From Closterium sp. NIES-65 (lineage: Eukaryota; Streptophyta; Zygnematophyceae; Desmidiales; Closteriaceae): a stretch of DNA of 64,000 nucleotides. This document shows positions 8,951-20,799 of the stretch, piece after piece (position 1 is the stretch's first letter; each line of letters opens with the position of its first letter). Location of the stretch: assembly GCA_948144175.1 (NCBI GenBank), contig CANXME010002158.1, positions 124,001-188,000 of the forward strand, given 5' to 3'. A program made the position numbers and the translations under genes. The notes beneath the pieces were generated by a model. That model was not told where the DNA came from and searched no databases. It worked only from the letters and a program-made list of their open reading frames with translations.

Positions 8951-9336
8951 GTCGACCGGGCAACCACATCGACCAGCAACTCCCGTACGTGTCCGTTGAC
9001 CTCCCAAGTCGACGACCACCTCGTTGTCGACCTCACCGGGTCGACCATGCCCCTCGGTCGACGACCATGTCACTCGACGCCCGACTGCTCGACGCCCGAC
9101 TGCTCGACGTCCTGACTGCTCGACGTCCTGCTACTCGACGTCGACCCCTCCTTCGTCGACCACCGGTCCAGTCAACCACCCGCAGGTCGACCAGCACATC
9201 AGCCGACCACCAAAGTCGGCTTCCCAAGTTGACGTCCTCCGCAGGTCGACGCTTAAGTCGACCTCCCCGAAGTTGGCGCCACCCCGAAGTCGGCGCCCGT
9301 GCAGTGGTCCCCGTGCAGGTCGACCTCCTCGTCGAC
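8951..9336. promoter_or_regulatory. GTCGAC-dense segment of the right LTR
   Basis: Same cluster as in the left LTR, at a constant offset of 6,410 bp. It lies within the presumed U3 portion of the functional 5' LTR. Conservation between two LTRs of one insertion only shows that it was present in the parent copy. Regulatory function is inferred. Confidence 0.4.
9073..9145. repeat. 15/16-bp minisatellite inside the right LTR
   Basis: CTCGACGCCCGACTG-based units identical to those at 2663-2735, including the 16-bp third unit. Confidence 0.8.
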
Positions 9337-9437
9337 CAGCTCACCCACTACTGCAGGTCGGCTGCTCCCCTAACACCCGACCACGATGTCGACTCCGCCC
9401 AAGCGTGGACGGGGCCAACATACAACTCCCGTTGACA

Positions 9438-9442
9438 CTTGC
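9438..9442. other. Target site duplication CTTGC, right copy
   Basis: CTTGC follows the CA closing the right LTR and equals 2000-2004. The array resumes in the same orientation from this point (CTTGCCTGG...), as expected for a simple insertion. Confidence 0.93.
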
Positions 9443-11460
9443 CTGGTCGAGGAGCGTGCCTGGTCCACGAGTTTGCGTGGTCCAGAAGCTTGCCTAGTCC
9501 AGGAGCTTGCCTAGTCCAGGATCGTGCCTGGTCCACGAGCGTGCCTCGTCCAGGAGCTTGCCTGGTCCTGGCGCTTGCCTGGTCCAGGAGCTTACCAGGC
9601 CCAGGAGCGTGCCTGGTCCACGAGCCTGCCTGGTCTAAGAGCTTGCTTGGTCCAGGAGCGTGCCTGGTCCACGAGCGTGCCTGGTCCAGGAGCTTGCTTG
9701 GTTCAGGAGCTTGCCTGGTCTAGGAGCTTGCCTGGTCTAGGAGTGTGCCTGGTCCAGGAGCTTGCTTTGTCCAGAAGCCTGCCTGATCCAAGAGCTTGCC
9801 TGGTCTAGGAGCGTGCCTAGTCCAAGAGCTTGCCTAGTCTAGGAGCTTGCCTGGTCCATGAGCGTGCCTGGTTCATGAGCTTGCCTGGTCCAGGAGCTTG
9901 CCTGGTCCAGGAGCTTGCCTGGTCCAAGAGCTTGCCTAGTCCAAGAGCTTGCGTGGTCCTGGAGCTTGCCTGGTCCAGGAGCTTGCCTCGTCTAGGAGCT
10001 TGCCTAGTCCAGGAGCTTGCGTGGTCCAGGAGCGTGCCTGGTCCACGAGTTTGCTTGGTCCAGAAGCTTACCTGGTCCAGGAGCTTGCTTGGTCCAAGAG
10101 CTTGCCTGGTCCAGGAGCTTGCCTGGTCCAGGAGCTTGTCTGGTCCACGAGTTTGCCTCGTCGAGAAGCTTGCCTGGTCCAGGAGCTTGCCTAGTCCAAG
10201 AGCTTGCCTGGTCCAGGATCTTGCCTGGTCCAGGAGCTTGCCTAGTCCACTAGCTTGCCTGGTCTAAGAGCTTGCCTGGTCCAAGAGCTTGCGTGGTCCA
10301 GGAGCTTGCTTGGTCCAGGAGCTTGCCTGGTGTAGGGGCTTGCCTAGTCCAGGAGCTTGCCTAGTCCAGGAGCATGCCTGGTCCACGAGTTTGCCTGGTC
10401 AAGAAGCTTGCCTGGTCCAAGAGTTTGCCTGGTCCAGGAGCTTGCCTGGTCCAGGAGCTTGCCTGGTCAAGGAGCGTGCCTGGTCCACAAGTTTGCGTGG
10501 TCCAGAAGCTTGCCTAGTCCACGAGCTTGCCTGGTCCAAGAGCTTGCCTGGTCCAAGAGCTTGCTTAGTCCACAAGCTTGCCTCGTCCACGAGATTGCAT
10601 GGTCCAAGAGCTTGCCTGGTCCAAGAGCTTGTGTGGTCCAGGAGCGTGCCTGGTCCAGAACGTGCCTGGTCCAGGAGCGTGCCTAGTCCACGAGCGTGCC
10701 TGGTCCAGGAGCGTGCCTGGTCCAGGTGGTTGCCTGGTCCAGGAGCGTGCCTGATTCACGAGATTGCCTGGTCCAAGAGCTTGCCTGGTCCAAGAGCTTG
10801 CGTGGTCCAGGAGCTTGCCTAGTCCAAGAGCTTGCCTAGTCTAAGAGCTTGCCTAGTCCAGGAGCTTGCCTAGTCCAAGAGCTTGCCTGGTCCAGGAGCT
10901 TGCTTGGTCCAGGAGTCCACTAGCTTGCCTGGTCTAAGAGCTTGCCTGGTCCAAGAGCTTGCGTGGTCCAGGAGCTTGCCTGGTCCAGGAGCATGCCTGG
11001 TCTAGGGGCTTGCCTAGTCCAGGAGCTTGCCTGGTCCAAGAGCGTGCCTGGTCCACGAGTTTGCGTGGTCCAGAAGCTTGCCTAGTCCACGAGCTTACCT
11101 GGTCCAAGAGCTTGCCTGGTCCAGGAGCTTGCTTAGTCCACAAGCTTGCCTGGTCCACGAGATTGCCTGGTCCAAGAGCTTGCTTGGTCTAGGAGCTTAC
11201 GCGGTCCAGGAGTGTGCATGGTCCAGTAGCGTGCCTGGTCCAGGAGCGTGCCTGGTCCATGAGCGTGCCTAGTCCAGGAGCGTGCCTGGTCCAGGTGCTT
11301 GCTTGGTCTAGGAGCGTGCCTGATCCACGAGCTTGCGTGGTCCAGGACCTTGCCTGGTCTAAGAGCTTGCCTGGTCCAGGAGCGTGCCTGGTCCAGGAGC
11401 TTGCCTGATCCAGAAGCTTGCTTGGTCCAGGAGCTTGCCTGGTCTAGGATCTTGCCTGAT
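9438..11460 (+). repeat. 17-bp satellite array, + orientation, right of the element
   Basis: About 119 copies of the GCCTGGTCCAGGAGCTT unit, continuing the left segment. Variant strings recur on both sides of the element; for example GTCTAGGGGCTTGCCTA near 1855 has counterparts near 10,335 and 11,000. This shows larger duplications that predate or span the insertion site. The segment ends at the orientation switch. Confidence 0.95.
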
Positions 11461-11462
11461 CA
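11457..11462. other. Satellite inversion junction at TGATCA
   Basis: To the left every monomer reads GCCTGGTCCAGGAGCTT; to the right every monomer reads its reverse complement. The switch falls on the palindrome TGATCA, flanked by CTTGCC and AGGCAAAC, giving a near-perfect local palindrome offset by one base. No element or filler DNA lies at the joint. Confidence 0.9.
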
Positions 11463-11599
11463 AGGCAAACTCGTGGACCAGGTACAGTCCTGGACCAGGC
11501 AAGCTCCTGGACCAGGCAAGCTCTTGGACCAGGCAAGCTCCTGGACCAGGCAAGCTCCTCGACCAGGCAAGCTCTTGGACCAGGCAAGCTCCTGGACCA

Positions 11600-14095
11600 G
11601 GCAAGCTCCTGGACTAGGCAAGCTCTTGGACCAGGCAAGCTCCTAGACCAGGCAAGCTCCTCGACCAGGCAAGCTCCTGCACAAGGCAAGCTCCTGGACG
11701 AGGCAAGCTTGTGGACCAGGCACGTTCTTGGACCAGGCAAGCTCCTGGACCAGGCGAGCTCCTGGACCAGGCAAGCTCCGTGACCACGAAAGCTGCTATA
11801 GCAGGCAAGGTCCTAGATCAGGCAAGCTTTTGGACCAGGCAAGCTCCTGGACCAGGCAAGCTTCTGGATTAGGCAAACTCGTGGACCAGGCAGGCTCCTG
11901 GACCAGGCTAGCTCCTGGACTAGGCAAGCTCCTAGACAAGGCAAGCTCCTGGACCAGGCAAGCTCCTAGACTACGCAAGCTCTTGGACCAGGCAAGCTCT
12001 TCGACCAGGCAAGCTTCTGGACCACGCACGCTCCTGGACCATGCAAGATCCTAGACCAGGTAAGCTCCAGGACTAGGCATACTTTTGGACCAGGCAAACT
12101 CGTGGACCAGGCACACTCGTGGACTAGGCAAGCTCCTGCACTAGGCAAGCTCCTAGACCAGGCAAGCTCCTCGACCAGGCAAGCTCCTGGACGAGGCAAG
12201 CTCCTGGACCGTGCACGCTCCTCGACCATGCAAGCTCCTAGACCAGGCAACCTCGTGGACCAGGCAAGCTTCTGGACTAGGCAAACTCATAGACCTGGCA
12301 GGCTCCTGGACCAGGCAAGCTCCTGGAGTAGGCAAGCTCTTAGACCAGGCAAGCTCTTGGACCAGGCAAGCTCCTGGACCAGGGAAGCTCCTGGACCAGG
12401 CAAGCTCCTGGACTAGGCAAGATCCTGGACCAGGCAAGCTCCTGGACCAGGCAAGCTCTTGGACCAGGCAAGCTCATGGACGAGGCATGCCCCTTGACCA
12501 GGCAAGATCCTAGACCAGGCAAGCTCCTGGACCAGGCAAGCTCCAGGATCAGGCAAGCTCCTGGACCAGGACCGCTCCTGGACCAGGCAAGCTGTTAGAC
12601 CAGGCAAGCTCCTGGACCAGGCACGCTCCTGGACCAGGCACGCTCCTGGACCAGGCTCGCTCCTGGACCAGGCAAGCTCTTGGACCAGGCAAGCTCGTGG
12701 ATTAGGCATGCTCCTAGACCAGGCAAGATCCTAGACCAGGCAAGCACCTGGACCAGGCAAGCTCCTGGATCAGGCAAGCTTCTGGACCAGGCACGCTCCT
12801 GGACCAGGCAAGCTGTTAGACCAGGCAAGCTCCTGGACCAGGCACGCTCCTGGACCAGGCACGCTCCTGGACCAGGCACGCTCCTGGACCAGGCACGCTC
12901 TTGGACCAGGCACGCTCGTGGACCAGGCAAGCTTGTGCACCAGGCAAGCTCCTGGACCACGCAAGCTCCTAGACCACGCAAGCTCTTGGACCAGGCACGC
13001 TCCTGGAACAGGCAAGCTCTTGGACCAGGCAGGCTTCTGGACCAGGCAACCTCCTGGACAAGGCAAGCTCCTGGACCAGGCAAGCTCCTGGACCAGGTAA
13101 GCTCCTGGACCAGGTAAGCTTCTAGACTAAGCAAGCTCCTGGACCAGGCAAGCTCCTGGATCAGGCACGCTCGTGGACCAGGCACGCTCGTGGACCAGGC
13201 TAGCTCTTGGACCACGCAGGCTCGTGAACCAGGCAAGCTCCTAGACCAGGCAAGCTCCTGGACCAGGCAAGCTCCTGGACCAGGCAAGCTCCTGGACCAG
13301 GCACGCTCGTTGACCAGGCACGCTCCTGGTCCAGGCAAGCTCCAAGACTAGGCAAGCTCTTGGACCAGGCAAGCTCCTGGACTAGGCAAGCTCCTCGATC
13401 ACCCAAGTTCTTGGACGAGGCACGCTCCGCTCCACGCTCCTCTTAGGCCAGGCGGGCTTCTGGACCAAGCAAGCTCCGGGACGAGGCAAGCTCCTGGACC
13501 ACGCAAGCTCGTAGACCAAGCAAGCTTCTGGACCAGGCTAGCTCCTGGACCAGGCACGCTCGTGGACCAGGCATGTTCCTCGACCAGGCAAGCTCTTGGA
13601 CCAGGCAGTATCATGGACCAAACACGCTCTTCGACCAGGCAAGCTCCAGGACCAGGCAAGCTCCTTGACCAGGCAAGCTCCTGGACCAGGCACGCTTCAG
13701 GACCTGGAACGCTCCTGGACCAGGCAAGCTCCTCGACAAGGCAAGCTCCTGGACCACGCAAGCTCTTGGACCAGGCATGCTCCTAGACCAGGCAAGCTCT
13801 TGGACCAGGAACGCTTCTGGACCAAGCAAGCTCCTGGACCAGGCAAGCTCCTGGACCAGCAAACTCCTGGACCAGGCAAGCTCTTGGACCAGAAAAGCTC
13901 CTAGACCAGGCAAGCTCCTGGACCAGGCACGCTCGTGGACCAGGCACACTCCTGGACGAGGCACGCCCGTGGACCAGGCAAGCTCGTGGACCAAGCAAGC
14001 TCCTGGATCATGCACGCTCGTGGACCAGGCACGCTCGTGGACCAGGCAAGCTCTTAGACCAGGCAGGCTTGTGGACCAGGCAAGCTCCTGGACCA
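11600..14095. repeat. ~2.46-kb satellite segmental duplication, copy 1
   Basis: Rare variant strings recur in the next copy at near-constant spacing: TGACCACGAA at 11,781 and 14,243, GACTAGGCATAC at 12,071 and 14,533, GCTTGTGCAC at 12,931 and 15,393 (offset 2,462 in each case), and TCCACGCTCC at 13,431 and 15,889 (2,458). Offset changes near the ends show gain or loss of a few monomers. The edges are approximate. Confidence 0.8.
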
Positions 14096-16470
14096 GGCAA
14101 GCTCCTGGACTAGGCAAGCTCTTGGACCAGGCAAGCTCCTAGACCAGGCAAGCTCCTCGACCAGGCAAGCTCCTGCAGAAGGCAAGGTCCTGGACCAGGC
14201 AAGCTCCTGGACCAGGCGAGCTCCTGGACCAGGCAAGCTCTGTGACCACGAAAGCTGCTAAAGCAGGCAAGGTCCTAGACCAGGCAAGCTTTTGGACCAG
14301 TCAAGCTCCTGGACCAGGCAAGCTTCTGGATTAGGCAAACTCGTGGACCAGGCAGGCTCCTGGACCAGGCTAGCTCCTGGACTAGGCAAGCTCCTAGACA
14401 AGGCAAGCTCCTGGACCAGGCAAGCTCCTAGACTACGCAAGCTCTTGGACCAGGCAAGCTCTTCGACCAGGCAAGCTTCTGGACCAGGCACGCTCCTGGA
14501 CCATGCAAGCTCCTAGACCAGGCAAGCTCCAGGACTAGGCATACTTTTGGACTAGGCAAACTCGTGGACCAGGCACACTCGTGGACTAGGCAAGCTCCTG
14601 CACTATGCAAGCTCCTAGACCAGGCAAGGTCCTCGACCAGGCAAGCTCCTTGACGAGGCAAGCTCCTGGACCGGGCACGCTCCTCGACCATGCAAGCTCC
14701 TAGACCAGGCAACCTCGTGGACCAGGCAAGCTTCTGGACTAGGCAAACTCATGGACCTGGCAGGCTCCTGGACCAGGCAAGCTCCTGGAGTAGGCAAGCT
14801 CCTAGACCAGGCAAGCTCTTGGACCACGCAAGCTCCTGGACCAGGGAAGCTCCCGGACCAGGCAAGCTCCTGGACCAGGCAAGATCCTGGACCAGGCAAG
14901 CTCCTGGACTAGGCAAGCTCTTGGACCAGGCAAGCTCGTGGACCAGGCATGCCCCTGGACCAGGCAAGATCCTAGACCAGGCAAGCTCCTGGACCAGGCA
15001 AGCTCCAGGATCAGGCAAGCTCCTGGACCAGGACCGCACCTGGACCAGGCAAGCTGTTAGACCAGGCAAGCTCCTGGACAAGGCACGCTCCTGGACCATG
15101 CACGCTCCTGGACCAGGCTCGCTCCTGGACCAGGCAAGCTCTTGGACCAGGCAAGCTCGTGGATTAGGCATGCTCCTAGACCAGGCAAGATCCTAGACCA
15201 GGCAAGCACCTGGACCAGGCAAGCTCCTGGATCAGGCAAGATTCTGGACCAGGCACGCTCCTGGACCAGGCAAGATGTTAGACCAGGCAAGCTCCTGGAC
15301 CAGGCACGCTCCTGGACCAGGCACGCTCCTGGACCAGGCACGCTCCTGGACCAGGCACGCTCTTGGACCAGGCACGCTTGTGGACTAGGCAAGCTTGTGC
15401 ACCAGGCAAGCTCCTGGACCACGCAAGCTCCTAGACCATGCAAGCTCTTGGACCAGGCACGTTCCTAGAACAGGCAAGCTCTTGGACCAGGCAGGCTTCT
15501 AGACCAGGCAACCTCCTGGACCAGGCAAGCTACTGGACCAGGCAAGCTCCTGGACCAGGTAAGCTCCTGGACCAGGTAAGCTTTTAGACTAAGCAAGCTC
15601 CTGGACCAGGCAAGCTCATCAGGCACGCTCGTGGACCAGGCACGCTCGTGGACCAGGCTAGCTCTTGGACTAGGCAGGCTCGTGAACCAGGCAAGCTCCT
15701 AGACCAGGCAAGCTCCTGGACCAGGCAAGCTTTTGAACCAGGCAAGCTCCTGGACCAGGCACGCTCGTTGACCAGGCACGCTCCTGGTCCAGGCAAGCTC
15801 CAAGACCAGGCAAGCTCCTGGACTAGGCAAGCTCCTGGACTAGGCAAGCTCCTCGACCACCCAAGTTCTTGGACGAGGCACGCTCCGCTCCACGCTCCTC
15901 TTAGGATAGGCGGGCTTCTGGACCAAGCAAGCTCTTGGACGAGGCAAGCTCCTGGACCAGGCACGCTCGTGGACCAGGCACGTTCCTGGACCAGGCAAGC
16001 TCTTGGACCAGGCAGTATCGTGGACCAGGCAAGCTCCTTGACCAGGCAAGCTCCTGGACCAAGCACGCTTCAGGACCTGGCACGCTCCTGGACCAGGCAA
16101 GCTCCAAGACAAGGCAAGCTCCTGGACCACGCAAGCTCTTGGACCAGGCATGCTCCTAGACCAGGCAAGCTCTTGGACCAGGAACGCTTCTGGACCAAGC
16201 AAGCTCCTGGACCAGGCAAGCTCCTAGACCAGCAAACTCCTGGACCAGGCAAGCTCCTGGACCAGACAAGCTCCTAGACCAGGCAAGCTCCTGGACCAGG
16301 CACGCTCGTGGACCAGGCACACTCCTTGACCAGGCACGCCCGTGGACCAGGCAAGCTCGTGGACCAAGCAAGCTCCTGGATCATGCACGCTCGTGGACCA
16401 GGCACGCTCGTGGACCAGGCAAGCTCTTAGACCAGGCAGGCTTGTGGACCAGGCAAGCTCCTGGACCAGG
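14096..16470. repeat. ~2.46-kb satellite segmental duplication, copy 2
   Basis: Direct tandem partner of 11,600-14,095, sharing the same order of rare monomers. It differs by scattered substitutions and a net loss of about five monomers toward its right end (marker AGGCAGGCTT at 14,061 and 16,434, offset 2,373). Confidence 0.8.
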
Positions 16471-19400
16471 CAAGCTCCTTGACCAGGCAATCTCCTAGAC
16501 CAGGCACGCTCATGGACCAGGCACGATCCTGGACCTGGCAATCTCTTGGACCAGGCAAGCTCCTGGATTACGCAAGCTCTTGGACCAGGCACGCTCCTGG
16601 ACCAGGCAAGCTCTTGGACCAGGCAAGCTTCTGGACCAAGGAAGCTCCTGGACCACGCAAGCTCCTAGACCAGGCAAGCTCCTGGTCTAGGCAAGCTCCT
16701 GGACCAAGCTAGATCTTGGACCAAGCAAGCTCTTGGACCAGGCAAGCTCTTGGACCAGGCAAGCTCTTAGACAAGGCAAGCTCCTGGACCGAGCAAGCTC
16801 CTAGACCAGGGAAACTTGTGGACCAGGCACGCTCCTAGAACAAGCAAGCTCCTATACCAGGCAAGCTCCTAGACCAGGCAAGCTACTGGACCAGGCAAGC
16901 TACTGGACCAGGCAAGCTACTAGACTAGGCAAGCTACTGGACCAAGCAAGCTCCTGGACCAGGCAAGCTCCTAGACCAGGCAAGCTCCTGGACCAGGCAA
17001 GCTCCTAGACCACGCAAGCTCCTGGACCATGCAAGCTCCTGGACCAGGCAAACTCGTGGACCAGGGAAGCTCCTAGACCAGGCAAGCTCCTGGACCAGGC
17101 AAGCTCCTGGACCAGGCAAGCTCGTGGACCAGGCACGCTCCTGGACCAGGCACGCTCTTGGACCAGGCACGCTTCTGGACCACGCACGCTCCTGGACCAG
17201 GCACGCTCTTGGACCAGGCAAGCTCCTACAACAGGCAAGCTTCTAAACCACGCAAGCTCCTGGACCACGCAAGCTCTTGGACCACGCAAGCTCTTGGACC
17301 AGGCACGCTCCTGGAACAGGCAAGCTCTTGGACTAGGCAGGCTTCTGGACCAGGAAACCTCCTGGACCAGGCAAGCTCCTGGACCAGGCAAGCTCCAGGA
17401 CCAGGTAAGCTCCTGGACCAGGCAAGCTTCTAGACCAAGCAAGCTCCTGGACCAGGCAAGTTCCTGGATCAGGCACGCTCGTGGACCAGGCACGCTCGTG
17501 GACCAGGCAACCTCTTGGACAAGGCAAGGAGAGCTCCTGGACCAGGCACTCTTGTGGACCACGCAAGCTCCTGGACCAGCTAGCTGTTGGACCAGGCAAG
17601 CTCCTTGACCAGGCAAGCTCCTAGACCAGGCAAGCTCCTGGACCAGGAACGGTCGTGGACCAGGCAAGCTCCTAGACCAGGCAAGCTCCTGGACCAGGCA
17701 CGGTCGTGGACCACGCAAGCTCCTGGTCGAGGCAAGCTCTTGGACTAGGTAACCTCTTGGACCAGGCAAGCTCTTGGACCATGCAAGCTCTTGGACCAGG
17801 CATGCTCGTGAACCAGGCAAGCTCTTGGGCCAGGCAAGCTTCTGGACCAAGCAAGCTCCTAGACCAGGGAAGCTCCTGGACCAGGCAAGCTCCTACACCA
17901 GGCAAGCTCATGGACCAGGCAAGCTTCTGGACCATGCAAGCATCTGGACCACGCAAGCTCATGGACCAGGCAAGCTCCAGGACCAGGCAAGCTCCCGGAC
18001 CAGGCAAGCTCTTGGACCAGGCAAGCTCCTGAACAAGGCAAGCTTTTGGACCAAACAAGCTGTTGGACCAAGCACGCTCCTGGATTAGGCAAGCTCTTGG
18101 ACCAGGCATGCTTCCGGACCAAGCAAGCTCCTAGACCAGGCAAGCTCCTGGACCAGGCACGCTTTTGGACGAGGCAAGCTCCTTGACCAAGCAAGCTCCT
18201 AGACCAAGAAAGCTCCTGAATCAGGCACGCTCCTGGACCAAGCATGCTCTTAGACAAGGCAGGCTCGTGGACCTGGCACGCTCATGGACTAGGCAAGCTC
18301 CTGGACCAGGCAAGCTCCTGGACCAGGCACCCTCGTGGACCAGGCACGATTCCGGACTAGGCAAGCTCCTTGACCAGGCAAGCTCCTGGACCACGCAAGC
18401 TCTTGGACCTGGGAAGCTCTTGGACCACGCAAGCTCTTGCACCAGGCACGCTCCTGGAGAAGGCAAGCTCTGGGACCAGGCAGGCTTTTGGACCAAGCAA
18501 GCTCCTGGACCAGGCAAGCTCCTGGACCTGGCAAGCTCCAGGACCAGGCAAGCTCCTTTACCAGGCAAGCTCCTGGTCCAGGCAGGCTCCTGGACCAAGC
18601 TAGCTCTTGGACCAGGCCAGCTCTTGGACCAGGCAAGCTCTTGGACCAGGCAAGCTCTTGGACCAGGCAAGCTCTTCGACCAGGCAAGCTCTTGGACCAT
18701 GCAAGCTCTTGGACCAGGCATGCTCGTGGACAAGGCAAGCTCTTGGACCAGGCAGGCTTCTGGACCAAGCAAGCTCCTAGACCAGGGAAGATCCTAGACC
18801 AGGCAAGCTCCTAGACCAGGCAAGCTCTGGACCAGGCAAGCTTCTGGACCAGGCAAGCTCCTGGACCAGGCAAGCTCCTGGACCAAGCAAGCTCCTGGAC
18901 CAGGCACGCCCGTGGACCAGGCACGCTCTTGGACCACGCAAGCTCTTCGACCAGGCAGGCTCGCGGACCAGGCACGCTCGTGGACCACGCAAGCCCCTGG
19001 AAAAGGCAAGCTCCTGGACCAGGCAAGCTCTTGGACCAGGCAAGCTCCTGAACAAGGCAAGCTCCTGGACCACGCAAGCTCTTGGACCAGGCATGCTCTT
19101 GGACCAGGCAAGCTCTTGGTCCAGGCATGCTTCCGGTCCAAGCAAGCTCCTGGACCAGGCAAGCACCTGGACCATGCACGCTCCTGGACGAGGCAAGCTC
19201 CTGGACCAAGTAAGCTCCTGGACAAAGCAAGCTCCTCGACCAAGCAAGCTCCATGATCAGGCACGCTCGTGGACCAGGCACGCTCCTGGACCAAGCATGC
19301 TCTTAGACCAGGCAGGCTCTTCGACCAAGCATGCTCATGGACCAGGCAAGCTCCTAGTCCACGCAAGATCCTAGACCAGGCACGCTCCAGGACGAGGCAA

Positions 19401-19559
19401 GCTCCTGGACCAATCAGGCTCCTGGACCAAGCAAGCTTCTCGACCAAGCAAGCTCCTGGATCAGGCACGCTCGTGGACCAGGCACGCTCCTGGACCAAGC
19501 ATGCTCTTAGACCAGGAAGGCTCGTGGACCAGGCACACTCATGGACCAGCAAGCTCCTG

Positions 19560-20799
19560 GACTAGGCAAGCTCCTGGACCAGGCAAGCTCCTGGACCAGG
19601 CACCCTCGTGGACCAGGCACGATTCCGGACCAGGCAAGCTCCTTGACCAGGCAAGCTCCTGGACCACGCAAGCTCTTGGACCTGGCAAGCTCCTGGACCA
19701 CGCAAGCTCTTGGACCAAGCACGCTCCTGGAGAAGGCAAGCTCTTGGACCAGGCAGGCTTCTGGACCAAGCAAGCTCCTGGACCAGGCAAGCTCCTGGAC
19801 CAGGAAAGCTCCTGGACCAGGCAAGCTCCTCGACCGTGCAAGCTCTTGGACCATTCACGCTCCTGGACCAAGCAAGCTCTTGGACCAGGCAAGCTGTTAG
19901 ACCAGGCAAGCTCCTAGACCAGGCAGGCTCCTAGACCACGGAAGCTCCTGGACCACGCAAGCTCCTGGACCAAGCAAGCTCCTGGACCAGGCAAACTCGT
20001 GGACCAGGCAAGCTCCTGGACCAGGCAAGCTCCTGGACCAGGCAAGCTCCTAGACCAGGCAAGCTCCTGGACCAAGCAAGCTCCTCGACCAGGCAAGCTC
20101 CTAGACCAGGCAAGCTCTTGAACCACGCAAACACATGGACCAAGCACGCTCCTGGACCAGGCAAGCTCCTCGACCAGGCAAGATCCTAGACCAGGCAAGC
20201 TCCTGGACAAGGCAAGCTCCTGGACCGGGGAATCTCGTGGACCAGGCACGCTCCTGGACCAAGCAAGCTCCTGGACCAAGCAAGCTCCTGGACCAGGCAA
20301 GCTCTTGGACCAGGCACGCTCCTGGACCAAGCAAGCACTTGGACCAGGCAAGTTGTTGGACCAGGCAAGCTCCTAGATTTTGCAAGCTCCTTGACCAGGC
20401 AAGCTTGTGGACCAAGCACGCTCCTGGACCTGGCAAGGTCCTGGACCAGGCAAGCTCCAAGACAAGGCAGGCTCCTGGACCAGGCAAGCTCCTAGACCAG
20501 GCAAGCTCCTGGACCAGGGAAGCTCCTGGACCACGCAAGCTCCTGGACCAGGCAAGATCCTGGACATGGCAAGCTCCTGGACCAGGCAAGCTCTTGGACC
20601 AGGCAAGCTCGTGGACCAGGCATGCTCCTGGACCAGGCAAGATCCTAGACCAGGCAAGCTCCTGGACCAGGCAAGCCCTGGATCAGGCAAGCTCCTGGAC
20701 CAGGCACGCTCCTGGTTGAGGCAAGCTGTTAGACCAGGCAAGCTCCTAGACCAGGCAAGCTCCTGGACCAGGCAGGCTCGTGGACCAGGCACGCTCATG
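19560..20799. repeat. 1,240-bp higher-order unit, copy 1
   Basis: Contains the rare strings GATTCCGG (19,621), AACCACGCAAACAC (20,121) and GCTTGTGGACC (20,403). All recur exactly 1,240 bp later. A related but more diverged block with GATTCCGG lies at 18,348. Confidence 0.8.

Larger units (their letters stand above)
2005..9437 (-). mobile_element. Complete Ty1/copia-superfamily LTR retrotransposon
   Basis: The element is 7,433 bp on the minus strand. All structural parts are visible: two LTRs opening TG and closing CA, 5-bp direct repeats CTTGC at both ends, a tRNA-primer-like site abutting the 5' LTR, a purine tract abutting the 3' LTR, and one uninterrupted Gag-Pol frame. The domain order protease, integrase, reverse transcriptase, RNase H defines Ty1/copia and excludes Ty3/gypsy, in which integrase is last. 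By eye the LTRs differ at seven substitutions and one 1-bp indel over about 1,022 bp, so insertion is recent relative to the surrounding array. The element is a single intact copy with no nested insertion. Its divergence from other family members cannot be judged from the window. Confidence 0.97.
8416..9437 (-). repeat. 5' LTR of the copia element (right copy)
   Basis: 1,022 bp, the upstream LTR for the minus-strand element, so it should carry the active promoter. It is collinear with 2,005-3,027 and has the same TG...CA termini. One GTCGAC of the left copy is GTTGAC here (8,995), leaving 15. No TATA-like box stands out on the coding strand. Confidence 0.95.

Noticed and set aside
11776..11815. 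Possible small insertion (GTGACCACGAAAGCTGCTAT) in the 17-bp array
   Set aside because: It keeps approximate 17-bp phase and recurs at about 14,240 in the duplicated block, so it is a pair of diverged monomers and not foreign DNA.
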